Below are positions 33,493 through 41,260 of a stretch of 57,827 nt of DNA, in pieces. The notes below the pieces were generated by a model that was given only the letters and a program-made list of their open reading frames with translations, searched no databases and was not told the origin of the DNA. Position numbers and translations under genes: made by a program. Origin of the DNA: Herbidospora galbida (GTDB taxonomy: Bacteria > Actinomycetota > Actinomycetes > Streptosporangiales > Streptosporangiaceae). Where the stretch lies: contig NZ_SZQA01000042.1 of the NCBI RefSeq assembly GCF_005233835.1, positions 1-57,827 on the forward strand, given 5' to 3'. Every line of letters begins with the position of its first letter. Within the stretch, counting starts at the first letter, position 1.

Positions 33493-35841
33493 CTAGTCCA
33501 GGACCTCGACCGTCCCGGCCGAGCCGTCGACCCGCACCCGGGCGCCGTCGCGGATCCGGCTCGTCGCGTCGCCGGTCCCGACGACGGCGGGGATGCCCAG
33601 CTCGCGGGCGACGATCGCGGCGTGCGACAGGGGGGCGCCGACGTCGGTGACCACGGCGGCGGCGCGGGGGAACAGCGGGGTCCAGCCGACGTTGGTCACG
33701 TTGGTCACCAGGATCTCCCCGGCGGCCAGGTGCTCCGCCTCGCCCATCGACGGGATGACGCGGGCGATCCCCTCGACCACGCCGGCCGCGCCGGGGAAGC
33801 CGTGAATCGACCCGTTCCGCGCGGGGAGCCCCGTCGTCGCGTCGGCGTAGTCGGACCGCCGGTCGGGGTCGGCCGCCCAGCGTTCGGGGTCGAACGCGCC
33901 CCGGATCACCCCCGGGTAGGGCGGCAGCGACCGGTAGTGGTGGTAGGCCGCCCTGCGCGTGTCGATCAGGCCGAGCACGCCCCGATCGCCCCGGAGCAGC
34001 CGCAGGATCTCCCCGATCCGCAGGAAGAACACGTCCTCGCCGATGCCGGTGACCGACCCGGCCCGGCGCACCCAGTCGCGCAGCACCCAGAACGCCCGGA
34101 CCGCCTCCGACCGCGCCTCCTCCCGGGCCTGGACGATCTCGCTCCACCGCCGGATCCGGCCCCAGTAGCGGTAGGCGTTGCGCGGATCATGCTCCTTGAA
34201 CCGCCGCCACGCCGCCCGCGACGCCCGCTCCTGCCGGTTCAGCAGTTCGATCGGGTCCTCCGACAGGCCGTCGAGCTCGCGGTCGAGCCATTGCGGGTCC
34301 TCGCCCGGCCGGGCGACCGACAGTTCGAACTCGTCGGGGCAGCGGTGCCCCCAGCGGTGGGCGTACTCCTGGCGGGACAGCCGTCCGCGCCGCACCTCGC
34401 CCAGGCCGAGCAGCGGCCCCATGCTCTCCAGGTGGGCGCCGAACCCACTGGTCAGCGCGTTGGCGTCGGCCGCGCCGACGAGGTTCTCCAGGCGGTTGCG
34501 CAGGAAGATCAGGCTGCCGGCGTCCTGCCGTCCGGCGGCGGCCAGGAGGCGGTTGCACTCGCGGAAGTAGGGCTCGACCGCGCCCCGCCACAGGCCGGTC
34601 AGGTCGTTGCTGACGGCGATCAGGGTCCGCAGGTCGTCGGCCCGGCGCCGGACGCGCGGCAGCGCGCGGTCGAGCCGCCGGGCGTAGGGGACCAGCGCCA
34701 GGCGGCCTCTCAGCAGCGGCACCATCCCCCGTGCCAGCTGGAGCCGGGCGAGCGGGAGCAGCGGGACCTCGGCCCCCTCGGGCAGCCGGCCGAAGACCGG
34801 CTCCAGGCTGTCCCTGATCATCCGGCTGAGGCCGAGCGACTCGCCGATGGTCAGCAGGACCGACAGGTTCATGTAGAAGCGCCCGCCGATGTTCCCGCAC
34901 ATGGGGTGGCCCGCGAACGACCCGGTGATCATCGCGTCGGCCATGAACCGCTGGACCACCGACCAGGTCACCGGCGTCATGACGCTGGGGATGGCCTCCC
35001 CGAGGTTGCCGTTGCTCCACAGGTAGTCGCCGCCCAGCGAGTCGTTCCACACCTCCCGCCGCCCGGTGATCGGCCGGGCCTGGAGGATGTACGGCTTGGC
35101 CGCCGCGATCCCCCACTCGACGTCCATCGGCATTCCGTACAGGATCTCGATGCGCCGCCCGAGCCCGGTCAGCGCCATCACCTGCTCGCGCGTCAGCGTG
35201 GGCACCGACCGCAGGTCGCCCGGCACCGGCACGAGCCCCGACGTGCCCGCCATGACGGTCTTCTCGGAGATCGTCTCCTCGATGTGGCCGTCGCGGTCGA
35301 CGACGTAGACGTCGGGCGTGACCGTGCCGCCCGCGACGGTCTCCCCCAGCCCCCAGGCCGCGTTGATCACCAGCTTCCCGTCGAGCTCGGTGAACATCAC
35401 CCCCGACACCGACGCGTCCACGAGCTCCTGGACGACCACCGCCATCCCCGGCCGCTCGATGCCCACCCGCTCCCGGTAGGCCCGCGCCCGGTCGTTGTCG
35501 AGCGACCGCCAGCACCGCTCCACCGCGTCGATCACCGCTGCGGCCCCCCGGACCCCGAGATAGGTGTCGTGCTGCCCCGCGAACGACACGTCGGGCCGGT
35601 CTTCGGCCGTGGCCGACGACCGCACCGCGACCGGCACGTCGTCGCCCATCGCCCGGTAGGCCGCCGTGATCTCTGCGGTCACCTCGCGGTTCATCCCGGC
35701 CTCGCGGGCGGCGGTGGTGACGTGGAACCCTCCCGGGACCGGCAGCCCCGCCGTCGCGAGCCGCGCGAGGGAGGCGCCTTTCCCCCCGGCGGTGCCGACG
35801 TCGGCGGAGTCGCTGGTCAACGGCAGGGTGTACGTGCTCAT
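33493..35841 (-). CDS. PEP-utilising/ATP-grasp enzyme, rifampin-phosphotransferase-like
   Basis: A 782-residue enzyme with the three-part layout of rifampin phosphotransferase and PEP synthase: an N-terminal ATP-grasp domain (GGKGASLARLATAGLPVPGG, VAVRSSATAEDRPDVSFAGQ), a long variable helical middle (~330-690) and a C-terminal phosphohistidine domain with H740 in APLSHAAIVARELGIPAVVG. The missing PEP-binding TIM barrel excludes PEP synthase. Rifampin is one possible substrate, but no rifamycin-associated element is seen upstream and the middle domain is divergent, so the substrate is open. ATG 35841; followed closely by YchJ. Confidence 0.78.
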   Translation of the reverse strand: MSTYTLPLTSDSADVGTAGGKGASLARLATAGLPVPGGFHVTTAAREAGMNREVTAEITAAYRAMGDDVPVAVRSSATAEDRPDVSFAGQHDTYLGVRGAAAVIDAVERCWRSLDNDRARAYRERVGIERPGMAVVVQELVDASVSGVMFTELDGKLVINAAWGLGETVAGGTVTPDVYVVDRDGHIEETISEKTVMAGTSGLVPVPGDLRSVPTLTREQVMALTGLGRRIEILYGMPMDVEWGIAAAKPYILQARPITGRREVWNDSLGGDYLWSNGNLGEAIPSVMTPVTWSVVQRFMADAMITGSFAGHPMCGNIGGRFYMNLSVLLTIGESLGLSRMIRDSLEPVFGRLPEGAEVPLLPLARLQLARGMVPLLRGRLALVPYARRLDRALPRVRRRADDLRTLIAVSNDLTGLWRGAVEPYFRECNRLLAAAGRQDAGSLIFLRNRLENLVGAADANALTSGFGAHLESMGPLLGLGEVRRGRLSRQEYAHRWGHRCPDEFELSVARPGEDPQWLDRELDGLSEDPIELLNRQERASRAAWRRFKEHDPRNAYRYWGRIRRWSEIVQAREEARSEAVRAFWVLRDWVRRAGSVTGIGEDVFFLRIGEILRLLRGDRGVLGLIDTRRAAYHHYRSLPPYPGVIRGAFDPERWAADPDRRSDYADATTGLPARNGSIHGFPGAAGVVEGIARVIPSMGEAEHLAAGEILVTNVTNVGWTPLFPRAAAVVTDVGAPLSHAAIVARELGIPAVVGTGDATSRIRDGARVRVDGSAGTVEVLD

Positions 35842-35899
35842 TTCGGGATGATGCCGGAAACTCGGACACACCAAACCCGTCACTCAGCGCCCGTGTGCC

Positions 35900-35921
35900 G
35901 TTCACCGTGTGTAAACATTGC
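35900..35921 (+). promoter_or_regulatory. PHO-box-like direct repeats upstream of phosphatase gene
   Basis: GTTCACCGTGT (35900-35910) is followed directly by GTAAACATTGC (35911-35921), two 11-base direct-repeat units of the actinomycete PhoP binding site (GTTCACC core). The position 36 bases before a PhoX-type phosphatase gene supports control by phosphate limitation. Confidence 0.6.
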
Positions 35922-35956
35922 CAGGCTTACAGTCCCGGTCAAGGAGGTAAGAAATC

Positions 35957-37114
35957 ATGGAAAGACGCAATTTCCTGCGCGCTTCCGTCCTGGGTGCGAG
36001 CACGGTGGCCTTCTCCGGGTCCCTCTGGCAGGGCGCGGCGCTGGCGGCCCCGGCCCAGCCCGCGACCGGCCCCTACGGCGCCCTCCAGGCGGCCGACGCC
36101 AACGGCATCCGGCTACCGGCGGGTTTCACCAGCCAGGTGGTCGCCCGGTCGCGGCAGGTGGTCTCCGGCACCTCGTACACCTGGCACGACGCCCCCGACG
36201 GCGGCGCCTGCTTCGCCGACGGATCCGGCTGGATCTACGTCTCCAACTCCGAGATCAACCCCGGCGGCGGCGCCTCGGCGATCCGCTTCAACTCGGCCGG
36301 CACCGTCGTTTCGGCCAACCGCATCCTGTCGGACACCCGGCAGAACTGCGCCGGCGGCAAGACCCCGTGGAACACCTGGCTGTCGTGCGAAGAGGTCAGC
36401 CGGGGTTTCGTGTACGAGACCCACCCCTTCGGCGGCGCGGCGGTGCAGCGTCCCGCGATGGGCCGGTTCACCCACGAGGCCGCCGCGGCCGACCCGGTCC
36501 GCCGCGTCGTCTACCTGACCGAAGACGAGACGAACGGGCGCTTCTACCGCTTCGTCCCCACCACCTGGGGCGACCTGTCGGCGGGCCGGCTGCAGGTCAT
36601 GGTGGCGGGCTCGGCCACCAGCGGTTCCTTCACCTGGGCGAACATCCCCGACCCCGACGGCAGCCCGACGCTGACCCGCGACCAGGTGCCGGGGTCGAAG
36701 TCGTTCAACGGCGGCGAAGGCTGCTATTACGCCAACGACACCGTCTGGTTCACCACCAAGGGCGACAACCGCGTCTGGCAGGTCAACCTGACGAACAACA
36801 CCTACGAACTGGCCTACGACGACAGCCTCGTCTCCCCCGGCACGCCCCCGCTGACGGGCGTCGACAACGTGACGGGCTCGACCTCGGGCGACCTCTACGT
36901 CGCCGAGGACGGCGGGAACATGGAGATCTGCCTGATCACCCCCGACGACAAGATCTCCCCGTTCCTGCGCATCAGCGGCCAGAGCTCGTCGGAGATCACC
37001 GGCCCGGCCTTCAACCCGGCGGGCGACCGCCTCTACTTCTCCTCGCAGCGGGGCACGTCGGGTTCGTCCTCGGGCGGCATCACCTACTGCGTGACGGGCC
37101 CGTTCCGCCGCTGA
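35957..37114 (+). CDS. Tat-exported PhoX-family (DUF839) phosphatase-like protein
   Basis: A 385-residue beta-propeller-type protein of the PhoX/DUF839 family. The N-terminus RRNFLRASVLGA is a twin-arginine signal. Landmarks are WNTWLSCEEV, GRFTHEAAAADP, VYLTEDETNGRFYRF, GGEGCYYAND and VAEDGGNMEI, with the acidic residues that hold Ca and Fe in PhoX. It should release phosphate outside the cell. A strong ribosome-binding site AAGGAGG precedes ATG 35957 and a PHO-box-like repeat lies upstream. Confidence 0.88.
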   Translation: MERRNFLRASVLGASTVAFSGSLWQGAALAAPAQPATGPYGALQAADANGIRLPAGFTSQVVARSRQVVSGTSYTWHDAPDGGACFADGSGWIYVSNSEINPGGGASAIRFNSAGTVVSANRILSDTRQNCAGGKTPWNTWLSCEEVSRGFVYETHPFGGAAVQRPAMGRFTHEAAAADPVRRVVYLTEDETNGRFYRFVPTTWGDLSAGRLQVMVAGSATSGSFTWANIPDPDGSPTLTRDQVPGSKSFNGGEGCYYANDTVWFTTKGDNRVWQVNLTNNTYELAYDDSLVSPGTPPLTGVDNVTGSTSGDLYVAEDGGNMEICLITPDDKISPFLRISGQSSSEITGPAFNPAGDRLYFSSQRGTSGSSSGGITYCVTGPFRR

Positions 37115-37668
37115 CCGGGCGAGGGGTGGCCGGTCGACGACGCGGCCACCCCGCTCAGGCCTCCGGCCGGAGGCTCCCCGACGGGCAGTTCGAAGACGGC
37201 CAGCCACCGCGTGAGGATCTCCTCCAGCCGGGCGGCGTCGTCGGCGCCGATGGCGTCGAGGAGACGGCGTTCGTTGGCCATGTGCTCGGTGAAGGCCGCG
37301 TCGATCAGCTCCAGCCCCGCCGCCGTCAGGGCGACCACCCGCCCGCGCCCGTCCGACTCGCTGGGCCGCCGGGTGACGAGCCCGGCCTGTTCGAGGCGGT
37401 CGACGCGCTTGGTCATCGCCCCCGTGGTCACCATGGTGTGGGCGGCCAGTTCGCCGGGCGCGCGCTCGAAGGGGGCCCCGGCCCGGCGCAGGGCGGCCAG
37501 CACGTCGAACTCGCCCTCGGCCAGCCCGAACCGCCGGTAGACGAGGCAGAGCCGGTCGGTCAGATGCCCGGCCACGCGGTGCAGCCGGCCGATGACTCCG
37601 GCCGGGCTGACGTCGACGTCGGGCCGCTCGCGGGCCCATTCCTGCTGGATGCGCGCGACGTGATCCAT
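37084..37668 (-). CDS. MarR-family transcriptional regulator
   Basis: A 194-residue MarR protein: LAEGEFDVLAALRRAG, ELAAHTMVTTGAMTKRVDRL and the wing VTRRPSESDGRGRVVALTAA. ATG 37668 (MDHVARIQQEW) is the family-like start; an ATG at 37716 inside the shared palindrome would add 16 residues. It is divergent from an EamA exporter with a nested palindrome between, so it most likely represses that exporter until an effector binds. The C-terminal 10 codons overlap the end of the phosphatase gene. Confidence 0.87.
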   Translation of the reverse strand: MDHVARIQQEWARERPDVDVSPAGVIGRLHRVAGHLTDRLCLVYRRFGLAEGEFDVLAALRRAGAPFERAPGELAAHTMVTTGAMTKRVDRLEQAGLVTRRPSESDGRGRVVALTAAGLELIDAAFTEHMANERRLLDAIGADDAARLEEILTRWLAVFELPVGEPPAGGLSGVAASSTGHPSPGQRRNGPVTQ

Positions 37669-37688
37669 CACGTGGGTCAGGATATATC

Positions 37689-37720
37689 TTCCATGGAAGC
37701 TAATATTAGTTTCCATGGAA
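37689..37720. promoter_or_regulatory. Nested palindromic operator between MarR and EamA genes
   Basis: Two perfect 10-base palindromes TTCCATGGAA (37689-37698 and 37711-37720) flank a third, CTAATATTAG (37700-37709), and the whole 32-base block is itself a near-perfect dyad. TAATAT (37701-37706) resembles a -10 box in both directions. A MarR dimer pair bound here would cover both promoters. Confidence 0.8.
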
Positions 37721-38629
37721 GCTACTTGGCGGTGGGCGCCGATCACGGCGATCGCCCCCATCGCGTGGGGCACGACCTACTACGTCACCCACGCCTACCT
37801 CCCCGCCACCCACCCCCTCTACGGCGCCGTGCTGAGGGCCCTCCCCGCCGGCCTGCTCCTGCTGCTCCTGACCAGGCGGCTCCCGGCCGGCTCGTGGTGG
37901 TGGCGTTCGCTCGTCCTCGGCACACTGAACATGAGCGTCTTCTTCGCCCTGATCTACCTGGCCGCCCAGCTTCTCCCGTCGAGTGTCGCGTCCACCATCA
38001 TGGCGACCTCCCCGATGGTCATGATGCTGCTGGCCTGGGGTCTGGTCGCCGAACGCCCGGCCGTCACCCACCTGGCCGGCGCGGCCGTCGGCGTGGCGGG
38101 CGTGGCGCTGACGGTCTTCACCGGCGCCGAGGCGGTGAACGGCTGGGGCGTGCTGGCGTCGGTGGCCGCGATGATCCTGTCGTCGGCCGGCTTCATCCTG
38201 GCCAAGCGCTGGAGCCGGGGCGTGGACGTCCTGGCGTCCACCGCCTGGCAGCTCACGGCGGGCGGGCTGGTCCTGCTCCCGTTCGCGGTCGTCGTCGAGG
38301 GCGCGCCCCCGCCCGTGACCGGGTCGGGCGTCGCCGCCTACGCCTACGTGTCGGTCGTCGCCACCGCCGTGGCCTTCGCGGCCTGGTTCACCGGCCTGCG
38401 CCACCTCCCGGCCGGCACGGTCGGCCTCATCGGCCTGCTCAACCCGGTGACCGGCGTGGTCGTGGGCACTTTGGTCGCCGCCGAGACCCTGACCCCGATC
38501 CAGCTGGGCGGCCTGGCCCTGACCTTCGCCGGCATCCTGCTGGGCCGCCCGGTCACCCCGAGGCGCCCACCTGTCGCCGCCGGATCGGCGCGAAGGTCGG
38601 AACCGGATCGCGCAGCAGGAATTCGCTGA
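37715..38629 (+). CDS. EamA-family (DMT) exporter
   Basis: A 304-residue transporter with ten predicted spans in two EamA repeats, starting APITAIAPIAWGTTYY; PSSVASTIMATSPMVMMLLA and PAGTVGLIGLLNPVTGVVVG are the repeat landmarks. It likely exports metabolites or drugs. ATG 37715 lies within the operator palindrome, about 9 bases after a -10-like TAATAT and with no Shine-Dalgarno, so the mRNA may be leaderless. The charged tail overlaps the convergent hydrolase gene by 77 bases. Confidence 0.88.
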   Translation: MEATWRWAPITAIAPIAWGTTYYVTHAYLPATHPLYGAVLRALPAGLLLLLLTRRLPAGSWWWRSLVLGTLNMSVFFALIYLAAQLLPSSVASTIMATSPMVMMLLAWGLVAERPAVTHLAGAAVGVAGVALTVFTGAEAVNGWGVLASVAAMILSSAGFILAKRWSRGVDVLASTAWQLTAGGLVLLPFAVVVEGAPPPVTGSGVAAYAYVSVVATAVAFAAWFTGLRHLPAGTVGLIGLLNPVTGVVVGTLVAAETLTPIQLGGLALTFAGILLGRPVTPRRPPVAAGSARRSEPDRAAGIR

Positions 38630-39299
38630 TCATCTGATGACAGAGCTCGGGCTTCTCCACCAGCAGCCCGTGCGACGTCCCGGGCACCACCGCGAGCTCC
38701 CCGTCGGGCAGCGCCCGATAGAGCTGCAGCGCGTGTTCGAGCCGCACCTCGTCGTCGTCGCCGACCATCACCAGCGTGCGCGCCGTGACCCCCTTCAGGT
38801 CCTCTTCCGTGTACGCCGGCTCGCGCGCGTGCAGGTCGTCGAGCTTGGCCGCGACGACCCGATAGTGCCCTTCGCCGTCGGGCGACACCTCGGCGTGGCT
38901 CCGCCCGAGCCATTCGAGGGTGTCCTCGTCGGTGTCGAGCACCCCCGGCAGCCACCCGTCGTGGTGGTAGACGCCCGCGACCAGCACGAGCCCGCGCACC
39001 AGGTCGGGCCGCCGCAACGCCAACGTCAACGCCACAGCGGCCCCGTCACTGCACCCGAGCACGTGGGCGGGCCCGATGTGCCGTTCCTGCAGAGCGATCA
39101 GGTCGTCGGCCATCGCGCCGAACGTGAACGGCCCGGCCACGTCGGCCGTCCGGCCGTGCCCGCGCCGGTCGGCCCGCCAGAGGGTGAAGCGGTATTTCAG
39201 CCCGGCGACGTTGACGTCGAAGGCCCGTGAGTCGACGCCGCCCGGGTGCAGCAGGAAGAGGGGGTCGCCGGTTCCCTGGCGGTCGTACCAGATCTCCAT
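38553..39299 (-). CDS. Alpha/beta hydrolase
   Basis: A 248-residue cytoplasmic hydrolase. S84 in LGCSDGAAVA is the nucleophile, GDDDEV supplies the acid and GTSHGLLVEKP the base; PLFLLHPGGVDSRAF is the oxyanion loop. It resembles the small-molecule esterase/lactonase branch (pimeloyl-ester carboxylesterase-like). ATG 39299. The 3' end overlaps the EamA gene. Confidence 0.86.
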   Translation of the reverse strand: MEIWYDRQGTGDPLFLLHPGGVDSRAFDVNVAGLKYRFTLWRADRRGHGRTADVAGPFTFGAMADDLIALQERHIGPAHVLGCSDGAAVALTLALRRPDLVRGLVLVAGVYHHDGWLPGVLDTDEDTLEWLGRSHAEVSPDGEGHYRVVAAKLDDLHAREPAYTEEDLKGVTARTLVMVGDDDEVRLEHALQLYRALPDGELAVVPGTSHGLLVEKPELCHQMISEFLLRDPVPTFAPIRRRQVGASG

Positions 39300-39360
39300 G
39301 ACCGTCAAGCTAATCGGTGGCGGGTGACGAACCGCGTCCGGCTGCGCCAAGGTGGGACGC

Positions 39361-40332
39361 ATGCGAGTCGTAGTCATCGGTGGCAGCGGCCACATCGGCA
39401 CCTATCTGGTCCCCCGGCTGGTGCGGGCGGGCCATGAGGTCGTCAACATCAGCCGAGGCTCCCGCGCCGCCTACACCGACGCCCCCGAATGGCGGCAGGT
39501 GCGCCAGGTCGTCGCCGACCGGGAACGGCAGGACCGCGAGGGGGTCTTCGGCGACACGGTGGCCGCCCTGCACCCCGACGCGGTCGTCGACCTCGTCTGC
39601 TTCACCCTGGAATCGGCCACGGCGCTCGTCGGCCGCCTGCGGGGCGAGACCGGCCACCTGCTGCACTGCGGCTCCATCTGGCGGTACGGCCCCAGCCTCG
39701 CCCTGCCGATCTCCGAGACCACCGGCACCGCCCCGGTCGGCGAGTACGGCGTCCAGAAGGACCGGATCGCGCGGATGCTGAAAGAGGAGACCGCCGCCGG
39801 CGGACTGGTCACCACGTCCCTGCACCCGGGGCACATCGTCGGCCCCGGCTGGCACCCGATCGGCCCTCTGGGCAACCTCGACCCCGGGGTGTCGGCCACG
39901 CTCTCGGCCGGGCGGCCGCTGCGGATCCCGGGCCTCGGCGCCGAGCTCATGCACCACGTCCACGCCGACGACGTCGCCCAGGCCTTCGAACGGGCGCTCG
40001 ACCGCCGGGACGCGGCGGCGGGCCAGGACTTCAACGTCGTCGCCGCCACCGCCCTGAACGTCCGCGGCTTCGCGCACCAGGCGGCGGCCTGGTTCGGCAA
40101 GAGCGCGACGCTGGAATCGGTGAGCTGGGAGGAGTTCCGCCGCCACACGCCCCGGGAGCCCGCGCAGGCGAGCTGGGAGCACCTCCACCGCAGCCACTTC
40201 TGCTCCATCGAGAAGGCCGCGACCCTCCTGGGCTACGCGCCGGAGCACCAGCCGCAGGCCGCCGTTTTGGAGGCCGTCCGCTGGCTGATCGACCACGACG
40301 AGCTGAAGGTGGCCGGCCCGCTCATCGCCTGA
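39361..40332 (+). CDS. NAD-dependent epimerase/dehydratase family protein
   Basis: A 323-residue extended SDR-type protein with VIGGSGHIGTYLVPRL as the NAD-binding start, LLHCGSIWRYG in place of the usual serine block and YGVQKDRI giving the Y-x3-K pair. MHHVHADDVAQAF is the conserved late motif. It likely oxidises or reduces a sugar-like or small secondary alcohol. ATG 39361 follows AAGGTGG. Its stop overlaps the tandem HxlR gene by 11 bases. Confidence 0.84.
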   Translation: MRVVVIGGSGHIGTYLVPRLVRAGHEVVNISRGSRAAYTDAPEWRQVRQVVADRERQDREGVFGDTVAALHPDAVVDLVCFTLESATALVGRLRGETGHLLHCGSIWRYGPSLALPISETTGTAPVGEYGVQKDRIARMLKEETAAGGLVTTSLHPGHIVGPGWHPIGPLGNLDPGVSATLSAGRPLRIPGLGAELMHHVHADDVAQAFERALDRRDAAAGQDFNVVAATALNVRGFAHQAAAWFGKSATLESVSWEEFRRHTPREPAQASWEHLHRSHFCSIEKAATLLGYAPEHQPQAAVLEAVRWLIDHDELKVAGPLIA

Positions 40333-41260
40333 GCGGGCCCGCGTCCGCGACGGCCCGCTCCACCGCGACGTCGTGCCCGCGCAACGCCACCCCGCACTCG
40401 CCGCACACCAACCGGGGCACGAACGCCTCCCCGCACCCCAGGTGCCGATACACCAGCGCCGGCCCCTCGGGCGCCCGGAACCACCGGTGCCCCCACGCGA
40501 TCGCCGTCACCACGACGGGGAAGAACGCCCGTCCCTTGTCCGTCAGGTGATACGTCGTCCAGTCGGCCCGGTCGGCCGACGGCGCCTGCTCGAAGATGCC
40601 CAGGTCGCAGAAGACGCGCAGCCGGTCGGCCACGATCGCCGGTGGCGCGCCGAGGCGCTGCTCGAAGTCGCGGAACCGGTGCAGCCCCTGGAAGGCCCCG
40701 CCGAGGATCGCCGCCGACCACCGGTTCCCGATCAGCGTCATCGTCTGGGGGAAGAGCCCGGCCGACGCCGAGGCGACCCGCCGCCGGGTCGTGCCGGAGG
40801 GGACCGAGCGTTCCCACGTCCCCGACGGGCCGAAGGTCCCGGCGACGTCGCGGGGCAGCGCGGCCTCGCCGCACGCCTGGCAGGCCAGGACGGGCGTGAA
40901 CGCCGACCCGCACCCCCGGTGGACCATCACCGGCAGCGACTCCGCGTGCTCCGGCACCCAGGCCGACTCCCACGCCCACACGGTCAGCAGCACCGGCCAC
41001 AGATCGCGCCCGCGTTTGGTCAGCCGGTAGTCCGACGTCTTCTCGAAGACGCCCGACTCCGTCAGGTGGGCCAGCCGCCCGGTCAGCACGGCGTGGGAGA
41101 TCGGGAGCGCGCTGCGCCACTCCCCGTAGCGCCGGACGCCCATCATGGCGTACCGGAGAATGAGCAGGTTCCACTCGTCGCCGACCAGGCCGAGGGTCAT
41201 GCCGACCGCGTTGGTGCCCCCCGGGGCCAGCGCGGTGGGGCGGGTTCCCGGGTCAGGCAA
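40322..41260 (-). CDS. Tandem HxlR-family transcriptional regulator with Cys-pair tails
   Basis: A 312-residue protein with two HxlR winged helices: GLVGDEWNLLILRYAMMGVR with SHAVLTGRLAHLTESG, and TLIGNRWSAAILGGAFQGLH with PPAIVADRLRVFCDLG. Each is followed by a zinc-ribbon-like segment, GCGSAFTPVLACQACG and GCGEAFVPRLVCGECG. One chain could thus act as a pseudo-dimer sensing redox state or a thiol-reactive ligand. The TTG at 41260 overlaps the carotenoid oxygenase end by 8 bases; ATG 41200 is an alternative that would clip the first helix region. Confidence 0.84.
   Translation of the reverse strand: MPDPGTRPTALAPGGTNAVGMTLGLVGDEWNLLILRYAMMGVRRYGEWRSALPISHAVLTGRLAHLTESGVFEKTSDYRLTKRGRDLWPVLLTVWAWESAWVPEHAESLPVMVHRGCGSAFTPVLACQACGEAALPRDVAGTFGPSGTWERSVPSGTTRRRVASASAGLFPQTMTLIGNRWSAAILGGAFQGLHRFRDFEQRLGAPPAIVADRLRVFCDLGIFEQAPSADRADWTTYHLTDKGRAFFPVVVTAIAWGHRWFRAPEGPALVYRHLGCGEAFVPRLVCGECGVALRGHDVAVERAVADAGPLRR

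Noticed and set aside
35842-35956. Rifamycin-associated element upstream of the rifampin-phosphotransferase-like gene
   Set aside because: No GGGGNTTGC/GCAANCCCC palindrome is present in the intergenic region.
32131-38637. A 2168-codon open frame on the plus strand
   Set aside because: It is antisense or out of frame to five well-supported genes, has the Gly/Arg/Pro/Val-rich composition of a GC-biased shadow frame, and shows no domain.
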